Assembly: GCF_012489685.1 (NCBI RefSeq)
Contig: NC_080046.1
Location: forward strand, 45,905,176-45,969,175
Direction: 5' to 3'
Length of the DNA stretch: 64,000 nucleotides
Origin: Lotus japonicus
Lineage: Eukaryota > Streptophyta > Magnoliopsida > Fabales > Fabaceae
Shown here: positions 1-11,635 of the stretch, piece after piece
Layout: the number at the start of each line of letters is the position of its first letter
Position numbering within the stretch: position 1 is the stretch's first letter
The notes under the pieces: model-generated
Database searches by the model: none
What the model was told of the DNA's origin: nothing
What the model saw: the letters and a program-made list of their open reading frames with translations, nothing else
Translations under genes and position numbers: made by a program

Positions 1-950
1 TTAGATTAGTATCTACTTAAATAGTTAAATAGAGATAGGTTTAGATAGATTTAGTTTCTTTTTATCTCTTTGTTAGATTAATAATAAACTAAATCTTAAC
101 AGATATTCAACAGAGTCCTTATATGTCTTTGGCTTCTCTGCATTTTTAGGACTTTCTTCTTCCCCATCTTCTCTATTCGTACAACTTGCTTTGTTCCCTT
201 TTCATAGACAATATTTTGTTATATTTCTGCTGCTTTATGCTATCTTTAATCCATGGAGACTACCTTCTTGATTGAATGATTGACTTTTACTTAATTTTTT
301 CCTGACCGACAAAGAGTAAACGTGTTTTGATTCAGGTTCGATGTGAGAATTTTTTAAATTTCTATGTTCGCACAGATCCTTCTCAAGGATGACCTTCAAG
401 CTTTCTGTTTCAGAGACCGTGAATGAGGAATAAATTGATTGAAGAGGTAAGCTAACACAGAAATAGAAACTGTTTTGTGTTTTATGTTTTTGATATGTTA
501 TTTGAATTGTGATCATTGTTATTGCTCACCTTTCTTTTCTTGGATTTGCCTCCTCTATATTGTGGACTGCACTCTAGAATTTTTTAACTTCAGTGTTTGT
601 TACTGTATACATATGCATGTAGTTTTGTTGTTTAATCAACAATGATATAGTTCTCTGACATAGTGTCATCTAAAGTTGCATACTTCACTTTGTTATTCCT
701 GACCATATTTTATTAGTTATAGCATCGTATTGAATGTTGTTTTTAATAAAATATATACAAATTGAATAATTCTAAATAGTTAGTGTATATTTTTTTAAAA
801 AAAAATTGTATATTGGAAAACACAAAAAGCCGTTTGAATTAATTTTTTGAATATTTAACTGGATTTAAATTTAAGGCATTTATAAAAAAAATTACATGTT
901 GACAAAAAATATGAAGAAAAATCCAACAAGTTATCCAAGCACATGTTGAC
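1..950. other. AT-rich leader, no supported gene
   Basis: AT-rich sequence without a convincing coding region. A short acceptor-like AG near 411 and a GT donor-like site near 452 flank an exon-like stretch on the + strand, but its conceptual peptide has no recognisable domain. The long minus-strand frame at 235-516 has low-complexity composition and no homology that I recognise. It is probably part of, or flank to, the Helitron-like repeat that follows. Confidence 0.5.
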
Positions 951-954
951 CTTT

Positions 955-1440
955 TTAAATTTTAGATTTGATTAGGATTTAAGTTGTTTATTTTTTGATT
1001 TTTTCTTGGGTATTTTATTTTATTTTGAGAGTATTAATCAGTTTTTATCGTATTTTTATTGAATTTTTGGATTTTTATTTAATTCAGGGTTTTATGAGTT
1101 TTTATTGTAATTTGCTAGATTTTGGTAGTTTTTATCTATCTTTAGTTAGTACCTTTTTAAATTTTAGATTTGATTTGGATTTATGTTTTATTATTTCTTG
1201 ATTATATCTTGGATTTTTTATTTTATTTTTGATTTATTTTGAGGTTATTAATTAATTTTTATGGTGTCTTTATTGAATTTTCGGATTTTTATTTAATTTA
1301 TGATTTTATAAGTTTTTATTGTGATTTGCTAGATTTTGATAGTTTTTATCTATCTTTAATTAGTACCTTTTTAAATTTTAGATTTGATTAGGATTTAGTT
1401 TGTTTATTTCTTGATTTTTTCTTAATTTGTCTTATTTTTA
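955..1440 (+). repeat. AT-rich tandem repeat, about 210-bp period
   Basis: Two to three diverged copies of an extremely T-rich unit. The phrase TTTTTAAATTTTAGATTTGA recurs near 950, 1150 and 1370, and TTTTATTGAATTTT recurs near 1055 and 1270. The same repeat family reappears in the same orientation at 39510-39800 and in reverse orientation at 40200-40780. Both places sit next to Helitron-type ends, so the repeat is probably Helitron-internal. The open frame at 995-1201 is an artefact of this composition. Confidence 0.75.
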
Positions 1441-1454
1441 TTAAATATTAATTC

Positions 1455-1530
1455 CAGGAAAAGGGAGCTGATCTGGTGCTGAGGGTCCACAGAGCTACCA
1501 TGGACACGCAGAGATTTGATGGTTGATAGG
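1455..1530 (+). other. Exon-like island inside the putative Helitron
   Basis: A short island of normal base composition in very AT-rich DNA. It is preceded by a pyrimidine-rich acceptor-like site ending in CCAG at about 1458 and followed by a donor-like GATAG/GTGAAT at about 1530. Translation of the likely frame is short and stops quickly, and I do not recognise it. Helitrons frequently carry captured host exons, which is the most likely explanation. From 1531 to 3044 I see only AT-rich DNA with diverged repeats (for example the CACGGGGA-GAACATTTTA motif at about 2106 and 2652). Confidence 0.25.
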
Positions 1531-3044
1531 TGAATTTGGCAGAGTTTCTCATTAGCTGCGGACTGCGGTTGTTTCTATATTGTTTCCGTTTATCACCTAA
1601 GAGAAGTGTGTTTACTTAAATTTTCAAACTCATGTAAGGATGTAACAGAAGGGGAAATTAATCAGGGACTGCTAAGTTAGTTAGATGTTATTATAGTAGT
1701 TACTCAGTACTAGAACGAGATGAGTTATAAATAGAGATAAATCAAATTAGAGGAACACATTATGTAGCATTATATATCTCTCATTAAGTATGTCCTTTAG
1801 TATCTGAAAATATTGCTAAAGTATGGTATTGAACATGTCTTAAGCACAAGAGAAAGTTCTTCGTGCAACACATAGATAAAAAGTGACTGTTTGAACTTAT
1901 AGGTTGAAATCTAATTCCTATGAGTGGTAAATAAAAAATCAATATGATGTCATTACTTTTTTCATAACTTTTTGAAAATTTTAAAAAGAAATAAATATAA
2001 AGGCATGATAATTTGATGATTAAAATGTGTTGTGCGGAGATTAGAAAACATTAATACATATATAGTGTATTTTTGTTTAAGTTAAACTATAGGGTTAAGA
2101 GTTCCCACGGGGATGAACATTTTACATGAAAATTCATGTAAAATTAACAGAAAGAGCTCCTACGCGTCAAAAAGCTAAAAATAAACCAAGGTATTGATTG
2201 ATCCATGCCTCAAACACAAGAGCAAATTTCACCGTAAAAATACTAGAAATATTTGTTCAGGAAATGCACACAATTTTCTACTGCTTATCTTTCTGAAACC
2301 TAAAAGCGGCTATTGTTTGTATTTGCGTATAATTTTCAATTGATATGTTTTAATTTTAAACTACTATAATGCTACCTACGTGAGATTTTATTTTATATAA
2401 AAAGTATCATTATACTTTTTTATACAATCATTATATTCTAAACTAATTGATTGGTATTATTTTAATAGAAAAATTTAATATAATTAATTTTAGTATTGTT
2501 TTCAAAATTTTAAGAGTGTATATTTATATATGTTTATAACTATAATAATTGGATAGTAAGAAAAGTACGAGGAATAAAAAATATTAATACATATGTACTA
2601 TAAAATTATGACCTAACTTTATTAGTGCTAACAAATTAGAGTTACGAGATCTCACGGGGAGGAACATTTTATATGTAAAATGAAAATTTGTAGGAGTTAA
2701 AAAAAAATCATTTTTTCTATAACTTAAGTGTATTTTTAATAATTTAAACAATAATTATATATTTATGTATTGTTACATATCTAAAACACAAAAGCATTAC
2801 CCTTTATGCAACACGAGTACATCTTCACAAACAAAATTCAATTATACCTCACATATGCAAAACTTAAAGCTTTTGGCTTATTAACTTCTGTGTTTTTCAA
2901 AATCTTTATCTTAATTAATGAAGTGTATGCTTACAAAACACTAAAATTGAGTGTCTGAATTTATGTTCTTTAAATATCTACATCTTTATTATGATTGTTC
3001 TTACATTCTTAGCATCTTAAATATTTTATAATTTAAAATATTAA

Positions 3045-3104
3045 TCGATGTATCAAATACAATAAACAAATTCCCCGTGCAACGCGCGGGTAAGAAACAC
3101 TAGT
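3045..3104 (+). mobile_element. Helitron 3' terminus (hairpin plus CTAGT)
   Basis: Helitrons end with a small GC-rich hairpin about 10 nt before a terminal CTRRT. Here the stem CCCGTGC (3074-3080), loop AAC and stem GCGCGGG (3084-3090, one G-T wobble) are followed by TAAGAAACA and CTAGT (3100-3104). The upstream 30 bp match the inverted terminus at 39947-40010, so both belong to one family. The 5' end is not identified. It should lie upstream of the AT-rich repeats, perhaps near 900-950. No Rep/helicase frame is present, so the copy is non-autonomous. Confidence 0.75.
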
Positions 3105-3243
3105 ACTAAAGAAAAAATCAAGTTGACACTTAAATAGTCTAGAATAAAATATGAAGAGAAGATAGTTAAATGTGTAATATACTGTTGAGCGAAATAGAAA
3201 AAAGTGAGTGAAATTGAGATAAAGAGAAAAGTATATTTATTAA

Positions 3244-3585
3244 AACCCTTTTTTTTGGTGCTTCGGAAAATTAACAAGACAAAAACAAAGTACAAGGCTA
3301 ATGAGTCTTGCAAGAGCAAGACTTCTAACTCCAGCGTCGGGCGCTCCACCATCTGGACTCCAAGGATGGCCCTCGAAGACGCTTTTTTTGCCATACAATC
3401 TGCAACAGTAATACCATCTCCAGGGCCGATCCTGACATTTTGGAGGTCCTGGGCAAATAATAAAAATGGACCCTCAATAATTTTAACGTTCGAAATTTCA
3501 TCAGAACCATTATGTTGGTTCGTTTGGCAACTGACCTCTTGCAACCCATTCAGGGGTTGCGTGTTCGAATCCAAGCAATGCGAAC
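3244..3585 (-). pseudogene. LINE RNase H C-terminal fragment
   Basis: Minus-strand translation gives a stretch with the pattern VADCMAKKAS, then about 15 residues, then PTLELEVLLLQDSL. This is the usual C-terminal tail of the RNase H domain of plant L1-type LINEs (compare ADFMAKTGAR and PVELEPLLLADAL in the LINE at 54840-54935 of this window). The upstream part is not alignable and carries shifts. On the + strand at about 3530-3596 there is a tRNA-like B-box (GTTCGAATCC), so a small SINE-like piece may overlap. A short, ancient fragment without function. Confidence 0.55.
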
Positions 3586-3643
3586 TTTTACTTTAATTTT
3601 TGAATTCTTTTAATTCAAATTAATTAACAAATAACATGTCAAA

Positions 3644-6600
3644 TGTAAGACCCAAGTTTTTAAGTTTATACCTAGTGAATAAAATCCTATTCACGATTAG
3701 GGTTGATGTATCGTGAAGGGAAACCTGAACAAGAGTTTACTAAATGAAATAAATTTGTGAAGGAGAAAGTTCAGGAAAAGTCTAAGGATTGTATCAAAAT
3801 CGATAAAAGGTATAGCACGATCGATATACGCTTAAACCTAGGGCAGAAACCCTAGCAAATAGCTAATTTACACTTAAAGTCACGGTGGAAACTAATTCCA
3901 AAAATCTTCAGAGAAATGTTAGAACTTCTCTTAATCCTTATATGAAAATCGTTTCGAGGCGAAACCCTAGAATCTATGAACGTCTGATTCCAATCCTCGG
4001 AAGTTTGCCGAAACTAAAACCCTGATAGTTCAAGAAACCTAAAATCAACCGACGATGAAGACTTTTTCTATTCGGAGCTTCAAATGAAGATCCACACGCG
4101 TACACCCATTTCTCTTGATGATTTCAATCTTTCTTCAGAAGGAAGTTTTCTCTTCCGACATTCAATGCAAAAAGTAACTTATCGGGTAAAATAGTTTTAC
4201 ACCGACTTTGCATTAGTCACCTAAAATACAAGGAAACCTCTTTTGAGTTTTGGAATTATGTCACTAAAACCTATCTTAGAATTCACGAAGAATGAAGCCG
4301 GAAAAATCAGAATCGCGAAACTTTCATTTTCCCGCGTTTTTCCATCATCTATATATAGCAAGAAAATGAGAAAAAATGGCAAAAACTTCACCATTTTCTC
4401 TCCAAACCCGCGAGCTTCACCAAGAGGAGGAAGAGAAGATATTTTCATCATTTCTTGCTTGATCGTTGATCCAACAGTTGCTACTTGAAGGTATCGAGGT
4501 ATAGTCGCTAATCCTTACCTCTGATCGTCGTTTCCATAGCTTTTCTCTATGTCTTTCTGTGCTCCTAGTTTTGAGGTTTTTGCAAAACTATCCAGATAAC
4601 TTCATTTTTCTATCTAAACATCTTCCCTACGTGCCCAAGAGCATGTTTAGCTAATAATACTACGCCGATTCTCGAAAAACTACCGTCGAGTTTCAATTCT
4701 GCTTCAAATACCCATTTTGGGACAAAGTTTCGTCCTTTGCGCTGAAAACTATCGCCTTAGCTTAGTGCTAGTAGGATTAGTCGTCATAAATGTCGTTGGT
4801 GACGTCCCCATCCAATTTGCTTTTTGAAATTTCAGTTTTGAAATTCTGAGCTAAAAATATTGACCAAAATACCCCTGCGACAGTTTTCGATCCGATAATT
4901 TTTCCGAGTTTAGATTCCTCTTAGTTACGACTAATGATAACCTAGGAACCAAGTTTGATCGAAGAAAAATCGACACACACAATTACCATGTGTGGCCGAG
5001 AGCACCCTAGGGGGAGGAAGAAAATTCTTTTTCCGAAAACTTGTCTTTTTGCGCTAAATTATCATACCTCGGAGTATATGCTACTTCGTGTAACCTTAGT
5101 GAGCATTGATTGCTGAGTTTCTGATAGATTCTGATAGAATTATGTGGTTTTTACTCTAAAGGTTCTTTTGAGGATTTTCCCGAAGAACAAGGAGCTGATT
5201 GTGAAGGAGCATTCGAAGAGAACCCTGGAGGATCTACAGGTGAGGGCTTCTCACTGAACTATTAGCTAATGCTTTAGGTGTCGACATATTCGACTTGATT
5301 TACTGTTTATGCACTTGTTTGTGTTTGAATGGGAAAAGTTTTCTGAGGCTTCGGCTGACAATGTAGATGATTCATCTACTAACTGTTTTTGAGATTGATA
5401 CGTGCTAAATGGTTAATCTAGGATGTGTGATATCTGCTTTACATGCTAAGTGCTATGTGGTTATTCTTGGATATATGATATATGTGACATGTTTGTTGAC
5501 TGTCCTGATTTAACTATGCCATAACACATATATCCGTGGTACTGAGGAGTGAGAATAACGGGCAAGTCATGCCGATTTTTTTATAAGAGTTCGAGAAAGT
5601 TTGACGGGACAAACGGAGTTCGGACCTTTTTTTGTTTTAGTGGATCGAGACATTCTCTGGGAATTACATTGGGATTTTGGGATCTTTGAAACTTATAGGA
5701 AATACGATAAGACTAAAAGGAAGCTATTTTTACAAGGAAAACTCATAAGATATTAAACAACCTCTAAACCTTTAATTAATGATAACACTCTCAGATACAA
5801 GCTTTGGAATTGAATATCAGATTTGGAAATGAGAATTGTCGTCGAGTCCAAGTTTTAGGAAAACTGTAAGTTCTGAGTATGTTGATACTCCTTCGCTCCT
5901 TGAGCAGTTTGTTTAGCCATCCGAGGGGTGAGCCGAGAATCTTCACTGAGGCATGAGACCTCGTGAAAAGCATGGATCTTCACTGAGGCGTGAGACCTCG
6001 TGAACAGCATGAACCTCATTGAAGCGTGAGACTTCGTGCAAGTGTGTAAATTCACTAAGGCGTGAGACGTTGTGAAAGCATAAATCTTCACTGAAGCGTG
6101 AGACTTCGTGATTGTATAAGACTCCACTGAAGCGTGAGACTTTGTGAGAGCATTGATGACTCGAAGAGTTATCATGAGTGATTGCACTCTGTTTATGATT
6201 AACTGTATTTTGTCGCCGAATCGACATTTGCCTTAGGGTATTCTTTTTAGAGACTATAAGTTAGCTAGAACACGTGGCGACGTGTCGAGTGAGGTCGGAA
6301 TTCATGCACACATTTTGAGGTTAATACACGACGTGATACCGGACCTCGGTGGATTCCAAAATGGTCATAAGACCCGGATTTCCATATAAGAACACTGCGG
6401 TGATTCTTAGTAGCAGACGAAAATGGCAGGCCTTCGGGTTTACTGCTGATCTGACTACACTTTGTGTGGTGTAAGAGACACGAGAGCGGAAATGGTCCCA
6501 CCGTTGCTGGTGCTAGGGCTGACTCGTTGATGCCCATCTGTTCCGGAACTGCATCTTGACAACCAGCATTGCATTTCATGCAACACGCATACTGACTTAG

Positions 6601-7791
6601 TTACGGAGTGTGATTGATACTTGTTAAACCTATTTGATGCATGCTAAATGCTATTATTTCCTTTTATATTCATTGCGACATATACAACTCTAGGATGTTA
6701 TCTCTGACTTATAAGCCTAAGTAGATATCACTATCTTTACCTATTGGATTTATTATTTACATAATTCTTTTGAGTTGACCCTCGCATCTTCTGTGTGTGC
6801 TTTGGCGGACTACGCCCATTGTCAGATGTCTTTAGCGGATTGGTTTACGATGGTCCACCCTTCGGGGGGGGACTAGATATGAGATGTTAGACCAGGATGA
6901 CCCCGGCGCGTGGGTGGTTGACCCCGCTAGCCATCGCGCGACGTACTCGGGGAGGATCATGGAGGATCGCGTGGACAGTGGAGGACATTTGATGGAAGGA
7001 GTGCTGAGGAGGTGCACTGTCAGTTTCAACCTGCCGCCCGGCGTGCTTTGCGGATCAGGAGTAGGAGCACCACCACCACCGTAATCTTCTGATGATGAGG
7101 ACCCCTCAGAGGAGGAGCCTGTGGGAGTGACTTCTTCAGAGTCCAGCTCACCCACGGTTGCTATCATTGCTGATCATTGTTCGGGCCCTAAGCCCGTGAG
7201 GCCAGCACCGGAGCGCATTGCGATAGTTCGGGGGGGGGGGGGGGCGGATAGTGTTTGTGGACTTGGTCGTTCTGGATTCTGATTCGGACGACGATCATGC
7301 TAGCATGTAGGTTTTAGTACTAGTGTGAGCTCCTCGAGATATGATTAGTGTAGGAGTAGAGTCTTAGCTATGACCGTCATTTGTTTCTTCGGGGACAGGG
7401 TAGTTTCCCGCCTATAGCTTTTTGTGTGGTTTCTCTATGGGAATCACAGAGAGTTGGTTGGGCTAGGAGGTCTTCTTTTAGGCCATTTGGGCTAACTCAT
7501 TCTCGTTTTTGAGGTTTGTGTTGCAGACACTTCACCTTTACTTTTGGTCTGTACATATTGCCTATGGGCGTTACCTTTCTACTACTTTCCGTCACTGGAG
7601 GTTACTCGTGACGAGGTTTGGTACCACAGCGGGGGCTGTATTTATATTGTAAATTAGTTCTATTATCTTTCGTTTCAGAGTTTTATTTCTTTCAGTCTTG
7701 CTTATATTATCGAAAAAAAATATTTACGTTTTTCCGCTTTAAGTTTTCTTTTTGGTAACTAAAGTGACGCCACCGAAATCGGGGTGTTACA
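3644..7791. mobile_element. 4.1-kb solo LTR (gypsy-type) with 5-bp TSD
   Basis: Begins TGTAAGACCC at 3644 and ends GGGGTGTTACA at 7791, so it is TG...CA bounded with inverted ends. It is flanked by a perfect direct repeat TCAAA (3639-3643 and 7792-7796). Inside I see no gag, protease or polymerase frame, no primer-binding site and no second copy of the terminal sequence. A solo LTR left by LTR-LTR recombination is therefore the simplest reading. LTRs of several kilobases are known from Ogre/Tat-type gypsy elements of legumes. It contains a 37-bp minisatellite (5940-6165), a G run at about 7231-7243 and a CCCTCGG-type GC-rich part at 6850-7260. Orientation is not certain. Confidence 0.8.
5940..6165. 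repeat. 37-bp minisatellite in the solo LTR
   Basis: About six diverged copies of a unit of the form CACTGARGCGTGAGAC followed by YTCGTG and a variable spacer, starting near 5944, 5981, 6018, 6054, 6091 and 6128. The overlapping minus-strand open frames here (repeated residues SHASVK or HEVSR) are by-products of the repeat and are not genes. Confidence 0.85.
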
Positions 7792-7796
7792 TCAAA

Positions 7797-7868
7797 AGCC
7801 AAAAGGTGGGATTCGAAACCGATACATAAAAGTAACATACACAGTTACTAACCACTAAGCCAGCTCAT
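7797..7868 (-). repeat. tRNA-derived SINE head (A and B boxes)
   Basis: On the minus strand the sequence contains TGGCTTAGTGGTTAG, a close match to a tRNA A-box, and about 35 nt later GGTTTCGAATCCC, a close match to a B-box. The cloverleaf cannot be completed (no acceptor stem), so this is a SINE or tRNA relic and not a functional tRNA gene. It lies directly beyond the right TSD of the 4.1-kb solo LTR. Confidence 0.45.
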
Positions 7869-8217
7869 GTCATTAATAACATTTTGAACATTAATTATTA
7901 TAACTAAATTTTATTTTAGGGGAAAGTTTAATGGAAATTTTTTTTAGAGCCCCTTCTTTTTTGAGGCCCTGGGCCTGCTTGCACAGGATTAGGGCCGGCC
8001 TTGACCATCTCTGTTTACCCAAGCCAGTTTCACATGCCAATTCCGATCAAGAATATCACAGATTTCCTGGAGCAATAAAGCCTGTTCATGGAAACTGACA
8101 AGCGTTGGGGCGCTTCAACACCGACATAAGGTTGGAACAATCAACTTCGCTAATCACATTCATGTATCCTTCTCTCAGCGCAGTCGCCTCTGCCGTGAAG
8201 GGATTACCAACTAGTCC

Positions 8218-9891
8218 TGATAAGTGTCATTTTTACGCATATTTGGTTATCTTTGTAGGCACTTATCTCACGTGGGTGCTTCATTTATTCATCATTTTAG
8301 TCCCCAAAGTAGTGGATTTAGTAAATACTTAATTTTAATGTAGAAATCGTGTAAATATTGTGAGTTTTTGTTTAATCTTTTTTTTTTGATGTAGGTTGGA
8401 GTTTCATGAAGATTTGAGCAAGGAAACCAAGTGAGGAAAGTTGGCTCAAAAGTTGGCTCAAGCCACCACTTTACAGTAGATTTTCAGCATAGTTCGCTTG
8501 AGCCAACTTGAGTTAGCTTGAGCCAACTGAAGGCGGTTTTAACTACTTCAGCATGAAGAAAAGGTTCGCTTGAGCCAACTTAGCTTGGCTTGAGCCAACT
8601 AAGGTCGGCCAGAAACTCTATAAAAGGTCAGACCACGAAATTTTCAGGATCTCTTCCATTCTTTACCATTTTTCCTCCCTAAAACATTTAGAGGAGGCTA
8701 GGCTTCATGGGGGAAGGGTCCCTGGGTCTAGGATTGACAGATTGAAGCTCCGGAGCGTGGCGGCGATCGCCGAAGGACCGTGACAACATCTCGAAGGCGA
8801 TGGAAAGCTTGGGAAAGCTTCGATCGTCGTAGATCCTTCGCCGTTCTTCTGGGTTTCATCTCTTCTTCCTTATCCCTTGTACATGTTGTTTCTATTTTTG
8901 TATTTAGATTGTTGAATTTGATTCTTTGATTTGTTGTAAGCTCTTTTCATGAATGTAAATGATGATCTTTCATGTATGGTGTTTCTTTCTATGCTTCATG
9001 CTTCTAACCAATCAATTGATAGTCGAATGAGATTCACTAATTTGTAAATAGATCGAGAGGTTGATATGAGTTGGTGAATGCTTAGATAAATGAAAGTAGA
9101 GCGCCTATGTCTTAGGTCACAACATTGTGTTAAAGTTTTACTTTCTTCGCTTCAAGTATCGATTGATTTGCGTTAGATTTTTGTTAAAGTTTTACTTTCT
9201 TCGCTTCAAGTATCGATTGATTTGCGTTAGATTTTCGAGGACTAGCATGAGATCGAGAGATAATTGCGGGTCCGGTTCAAGAGAGAAACCACTCAATGAA
9301 CTAGTTGTCTTAAGGTTAGAATATCTTGGGTAGGAACAATAGTGGACTTCCACGTGACAGGTGTGGTTTTGAGTTCTAACATGAGTTTCCGGGGTGACAA
9401 CGGAGATTGGCAAACCTAGGGTACCTTGTCTTAGGATTAATTGGTCATTGGGAATGTCTTTAAGAGAGAACTTGAGCTATATTATTCCTTTTGGGTTTTC
9501 TAGATGGTAATGGATTACGTATAGGAATTTCAACTGATAGATTAACCTAGGCTAGTGATAGTTAGGTGGATAGCTCTCGACATCATAAATGAAATGAACC
9601 ATTACAAAAGTGATTGAGTGGAAACAATTAGAGGATTAGGTGAATGCATTCTAAATACGTTTTCTTCTTCGTTGTCTCTGTAAACCTTCTTTTATTGCTT
9701 TCATTTATATTCAAAAACCACAAAAACAAATTTTTCAAATATCTTTTCTATCCACTCGAATCAATATTTAGCTTGTGGAACTAATGTTCACACAATCCCT
9801 GAGGACGATAAATCTGTATCTGCTTTACTATGATTGAATCATAAAGGTTTAGCCAAAAGCAATATAAACAACGAGGAAAAAACCTTTATCA
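8218..9891. mobile_element. 1.67-kb solo LTR with TSD AGTCC
   Basis: Begins TGATAAGTG (8218) and ends TTTATCA (9891), with TGATAA/TTATCA inverted ends. It is flanked by perfect AGTCC repeats at 8213-8217 and 9892-9896. The flanks are two halves of one RNase H fragment, which independently confirms the boundaries. Internally there are repeated CTTGAGCCAACTT-like motifs (8440-8610) and a 54-bp tandem duplication (9129-9236). There is no coding capacity. This is a solo LTR of an LTR retrotransposon whose superfamily I cannot assign. Confidence 0.85.
9129..9236. repeat. Two-copy 54-bp tandem duplication
   Basis: The 54 bp starting GTTAAAGTTTTAC at 9129 are repeated without visible change starting at 9183. 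It lies within the solo LTR 8218-9891 and explains the duplicated peptide in the + frame at 9127-9333. Confidence 0.9.
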
Positions 9892-10099
9892 AGTCCGCAC
9901 CAAGTAAAACCTCCAGGCCATGTACCGGAGTGATCTCTAAGGAGCCCCCCGCCACCCATATTACACTCCGTCTCCAGGAAGCTACCATCTGTATTGAGTT
10001 TGACAGAATTCAGGGCCGAAGCTCTACACCGCTTGCAAAGCCAATCTCCACCATCAACCTCCATGGAAGGAGTAGAATACCGTACGAACTCAAATAGGT

Positions 10100-10925
10100 G
10101 CAGTTACATGTAAATACTTTCAATCAATTAAATTTAAAAATGAAGGAAAATTATTTTTATTTAACTTAAATGATTAAAGTGACATCGTTAAAATTTTATT
10201 AGTTTAGAGTGCATGCATAAATTCTCTACAATTTTGACGAATCAAAATTAAACTCATTATTTAATATACAAATCATACTTCATCTATTTCTATAAAAAAA
10301 AATACGCATATTAGAAAATGTAATTAATATTGTTAACTTTTTAAAGTAAATTATTTATTTTTCTAGTTTATTCTTTGAAGTGTACTTTTATCTCTTCTCA
10401 TAAAATTATTATATGGAAAAACATCAGTTAATGCTTCATTCAAACTCTAAGTAGCAGAGGCGGAGCCACCGCGGTGGCTCACCAAGGTTGCCGCCCCCGC
10501 ATATTTTCAACTTTCACGCGATATTATCTTTATTTCTCTTATAACCCATGCAGTAAAGTAAATACACACACTGAGGTAACTCCAAACACAAAAAACAAGG
10601 TGGCGTAGTAGTTAGTTTGTTAATTTTTCTTCTACTTGTAAAAAGTTAGTGAAAGAATATATGCTAACAGAAAAAATAGAGTGTAAATGAATTAACCTCT
10701 TATAAAATGAGCGTTTGGTTCCTCTAAAATGAAGGAACTCACTTAGATTTTAAGTAAGCATCACGGCCATTGATTGAATTATTGTATGGACTTTTTCAAA
10801 AATAAGTAATCTATATCAATGATAATGATTATGATGTTTACTTTATGCTCTAAAATAAATGCCGTAAATTTAGAGGTATCAAATCCATAAATTGACGGGG
10901 TGTTAACAAATTCTATGAATAGTTA
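10100..10925. other. AT-rich intergenic DNA, no gene seen
   Basis: Upstream flank of the BAHD gene. I see no coding frame. At about 10453-10490 the phrase GCAGAGGCGGAGCCACC, followed by a GGTGGCTC inverted partner, resembles a hAT-like terminus, but no second end or TSD could be found. The paired GACGGGGTGTTA phrases at 10896 and 10928 are a short direct repeat. Confidence 0.5.
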
Positions 10926-11029
10926 ATGACGGGGTGTTATGTACAGCCCGGTGTCCAGTTTAATAAGAAGAAAAAGGAGAAAGAGGGAGAGGAGAAGAAG
11001 GAAAAGGAGGAGCAGTGTTGGTTGAACAA

Positions 11030-11118
11030 GAAGCAGCTCATCATCCTTACGCGTTTCATGTCTCAGGCCCTCGCAATTTGGCCAACCTTAACTGGAGAGA
11101 CCCTATCAGTTCCAGCTG
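11030..11118 (+). pseudogene. Relic of first coding exon of an At4g10955-like lipase
   Basis: In the frame through 11035 the DNA encodes HHPYAFHVSGPRN followed by LANLNWRDPISSSW. The exon-like stretch ends at a canonical donor (GTGAGT at 11119). From memory, this pattern (HPYAFHVSGPRN, then NWRD, SSW, then an intron) resembles exon 1 of plant alpha/beta-hydrolases annotated as GDSL esterase/lipase At4g10955. There is no ATG upstream in this frame (stops at about 10962) and no further lipase exon nearby, so the gene is not intact. The exon-like piece may now act as a non-coding 5' exon of the BAHD gene. Confidence 0.4.
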
Positions 11119-11626
11119 GTGAGTACCCATTTCATCTCTTGTTTGATCTTACTGATTCTGGGGTGAATTATCAATGCTATGACTCTGATTCATTTTTTAC
11201 GTTGATAGCATAATGGGGTTTTGGATTTGAGCGTCAAGTTGCAAAATTGATCAACTGGGTATACAGGGTATTTGAATTTAGGGTTTCTGGATGAAGGAGG
11301 TGACATGAAATTAAGAAGATAGCTAGATTTACCAACTGGGTTTTGTTAGTTGTGGATAATCTTTGGTGGGTTGTTAGGATGTTAGAGATATAAATGATAG
11401 AATTAGATGGTGGCTTCATTTACTGGTTGGTGATCATCATCATCATAATTTGTCTTTTTGGTAAGTATAAGTATCCTTCTTCCATCATTTTTAGATTAAA
11501 CACACTCACTCTTTCTTTCTTTCTTTCTTTCTTTGAGTTTAAATTAAATAATTAAAGCTTCTCATATATAACTTCTTATATTATATATTCTTCTTTTATT
11601 GATGATGTACATGTCTTGTGAAACAG
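11119..11626 (+). other. Putative 5'UTR intron of the BAHD gene
   Basis: A strong donor G/GTGAGT at 11119 and an acceptor GAAACAG/AG at 11626 would place a 508-nt intron directly before the BAHD start codon at 11636. The interior is AT-rich and includes a (CTTT)n tract, as is common in plant introns. This is inferred from splice motifs only. The alternative is that the region is promoter and no intron exists. Confidence 0.4.
11509..11534. repeat. (CTTT)n microsatellite
   Basis: About six uninterrupted CTTT units about 100 bp upstream of the BAHD start codon, in the presumed 5'UTR intron or promoter. Likely length-polymorphic. Confidence 0.9.
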
Positions 11627-11635
11627 AGAAATACA

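Larger units (their letters stand above)
7985..10064 (-). pseudogene. Plant RNase H (RVT_3-type) fragment split by a solo LTR
   Basis: The minus strand at 9892-10064 reads VKLNTDGSF ... GGGGLLRDHSGTW ... GGFTWCGLD, and at 7990-8217 it continues GNPFTAEATALREGYM ... EVDCSNLMSVLK. These are consecutive parts of the RNase H fold of plant LINEs: DG with the first Asp, AEATALREG with the Glu, and a D in the third strand. The two halves are separated exactly by the solo LTR 8218-9891 and rejoin across its 5-bp TSD. The remainder toward 7985 contains stops. It is a LINE remnant with no function. Confidence 0.75.

Noticed and set aside
235..516. 93-codon minus-strand ORF
   Set aside because: No recognisable family, AT-rich composition. 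Such length is expected by chance here.
995..1201. 68-codon ORF rich in F, L and Y
   Set aside because: Product of a T-rich tandem repeat. The same repeat elsewhere is not open.
5791..6227. Three overlapping minus-strand ORFs with repeated SHASVK/HEVSR residues
   Set aside because: All arise from the 37-bp minisatellite inside the solo LTR.
7797..7868. Functional tRNA gene
   Set aside because: A- and B-boxes are present on the minus strand but acceptor and anticodon stems are not. Called a SINE relic.
10453..10500. hAT-type transposon end (CAGAGGCGGAGCC)
   Set aside because: No inverted partner or 8-bp TSD found nearby.
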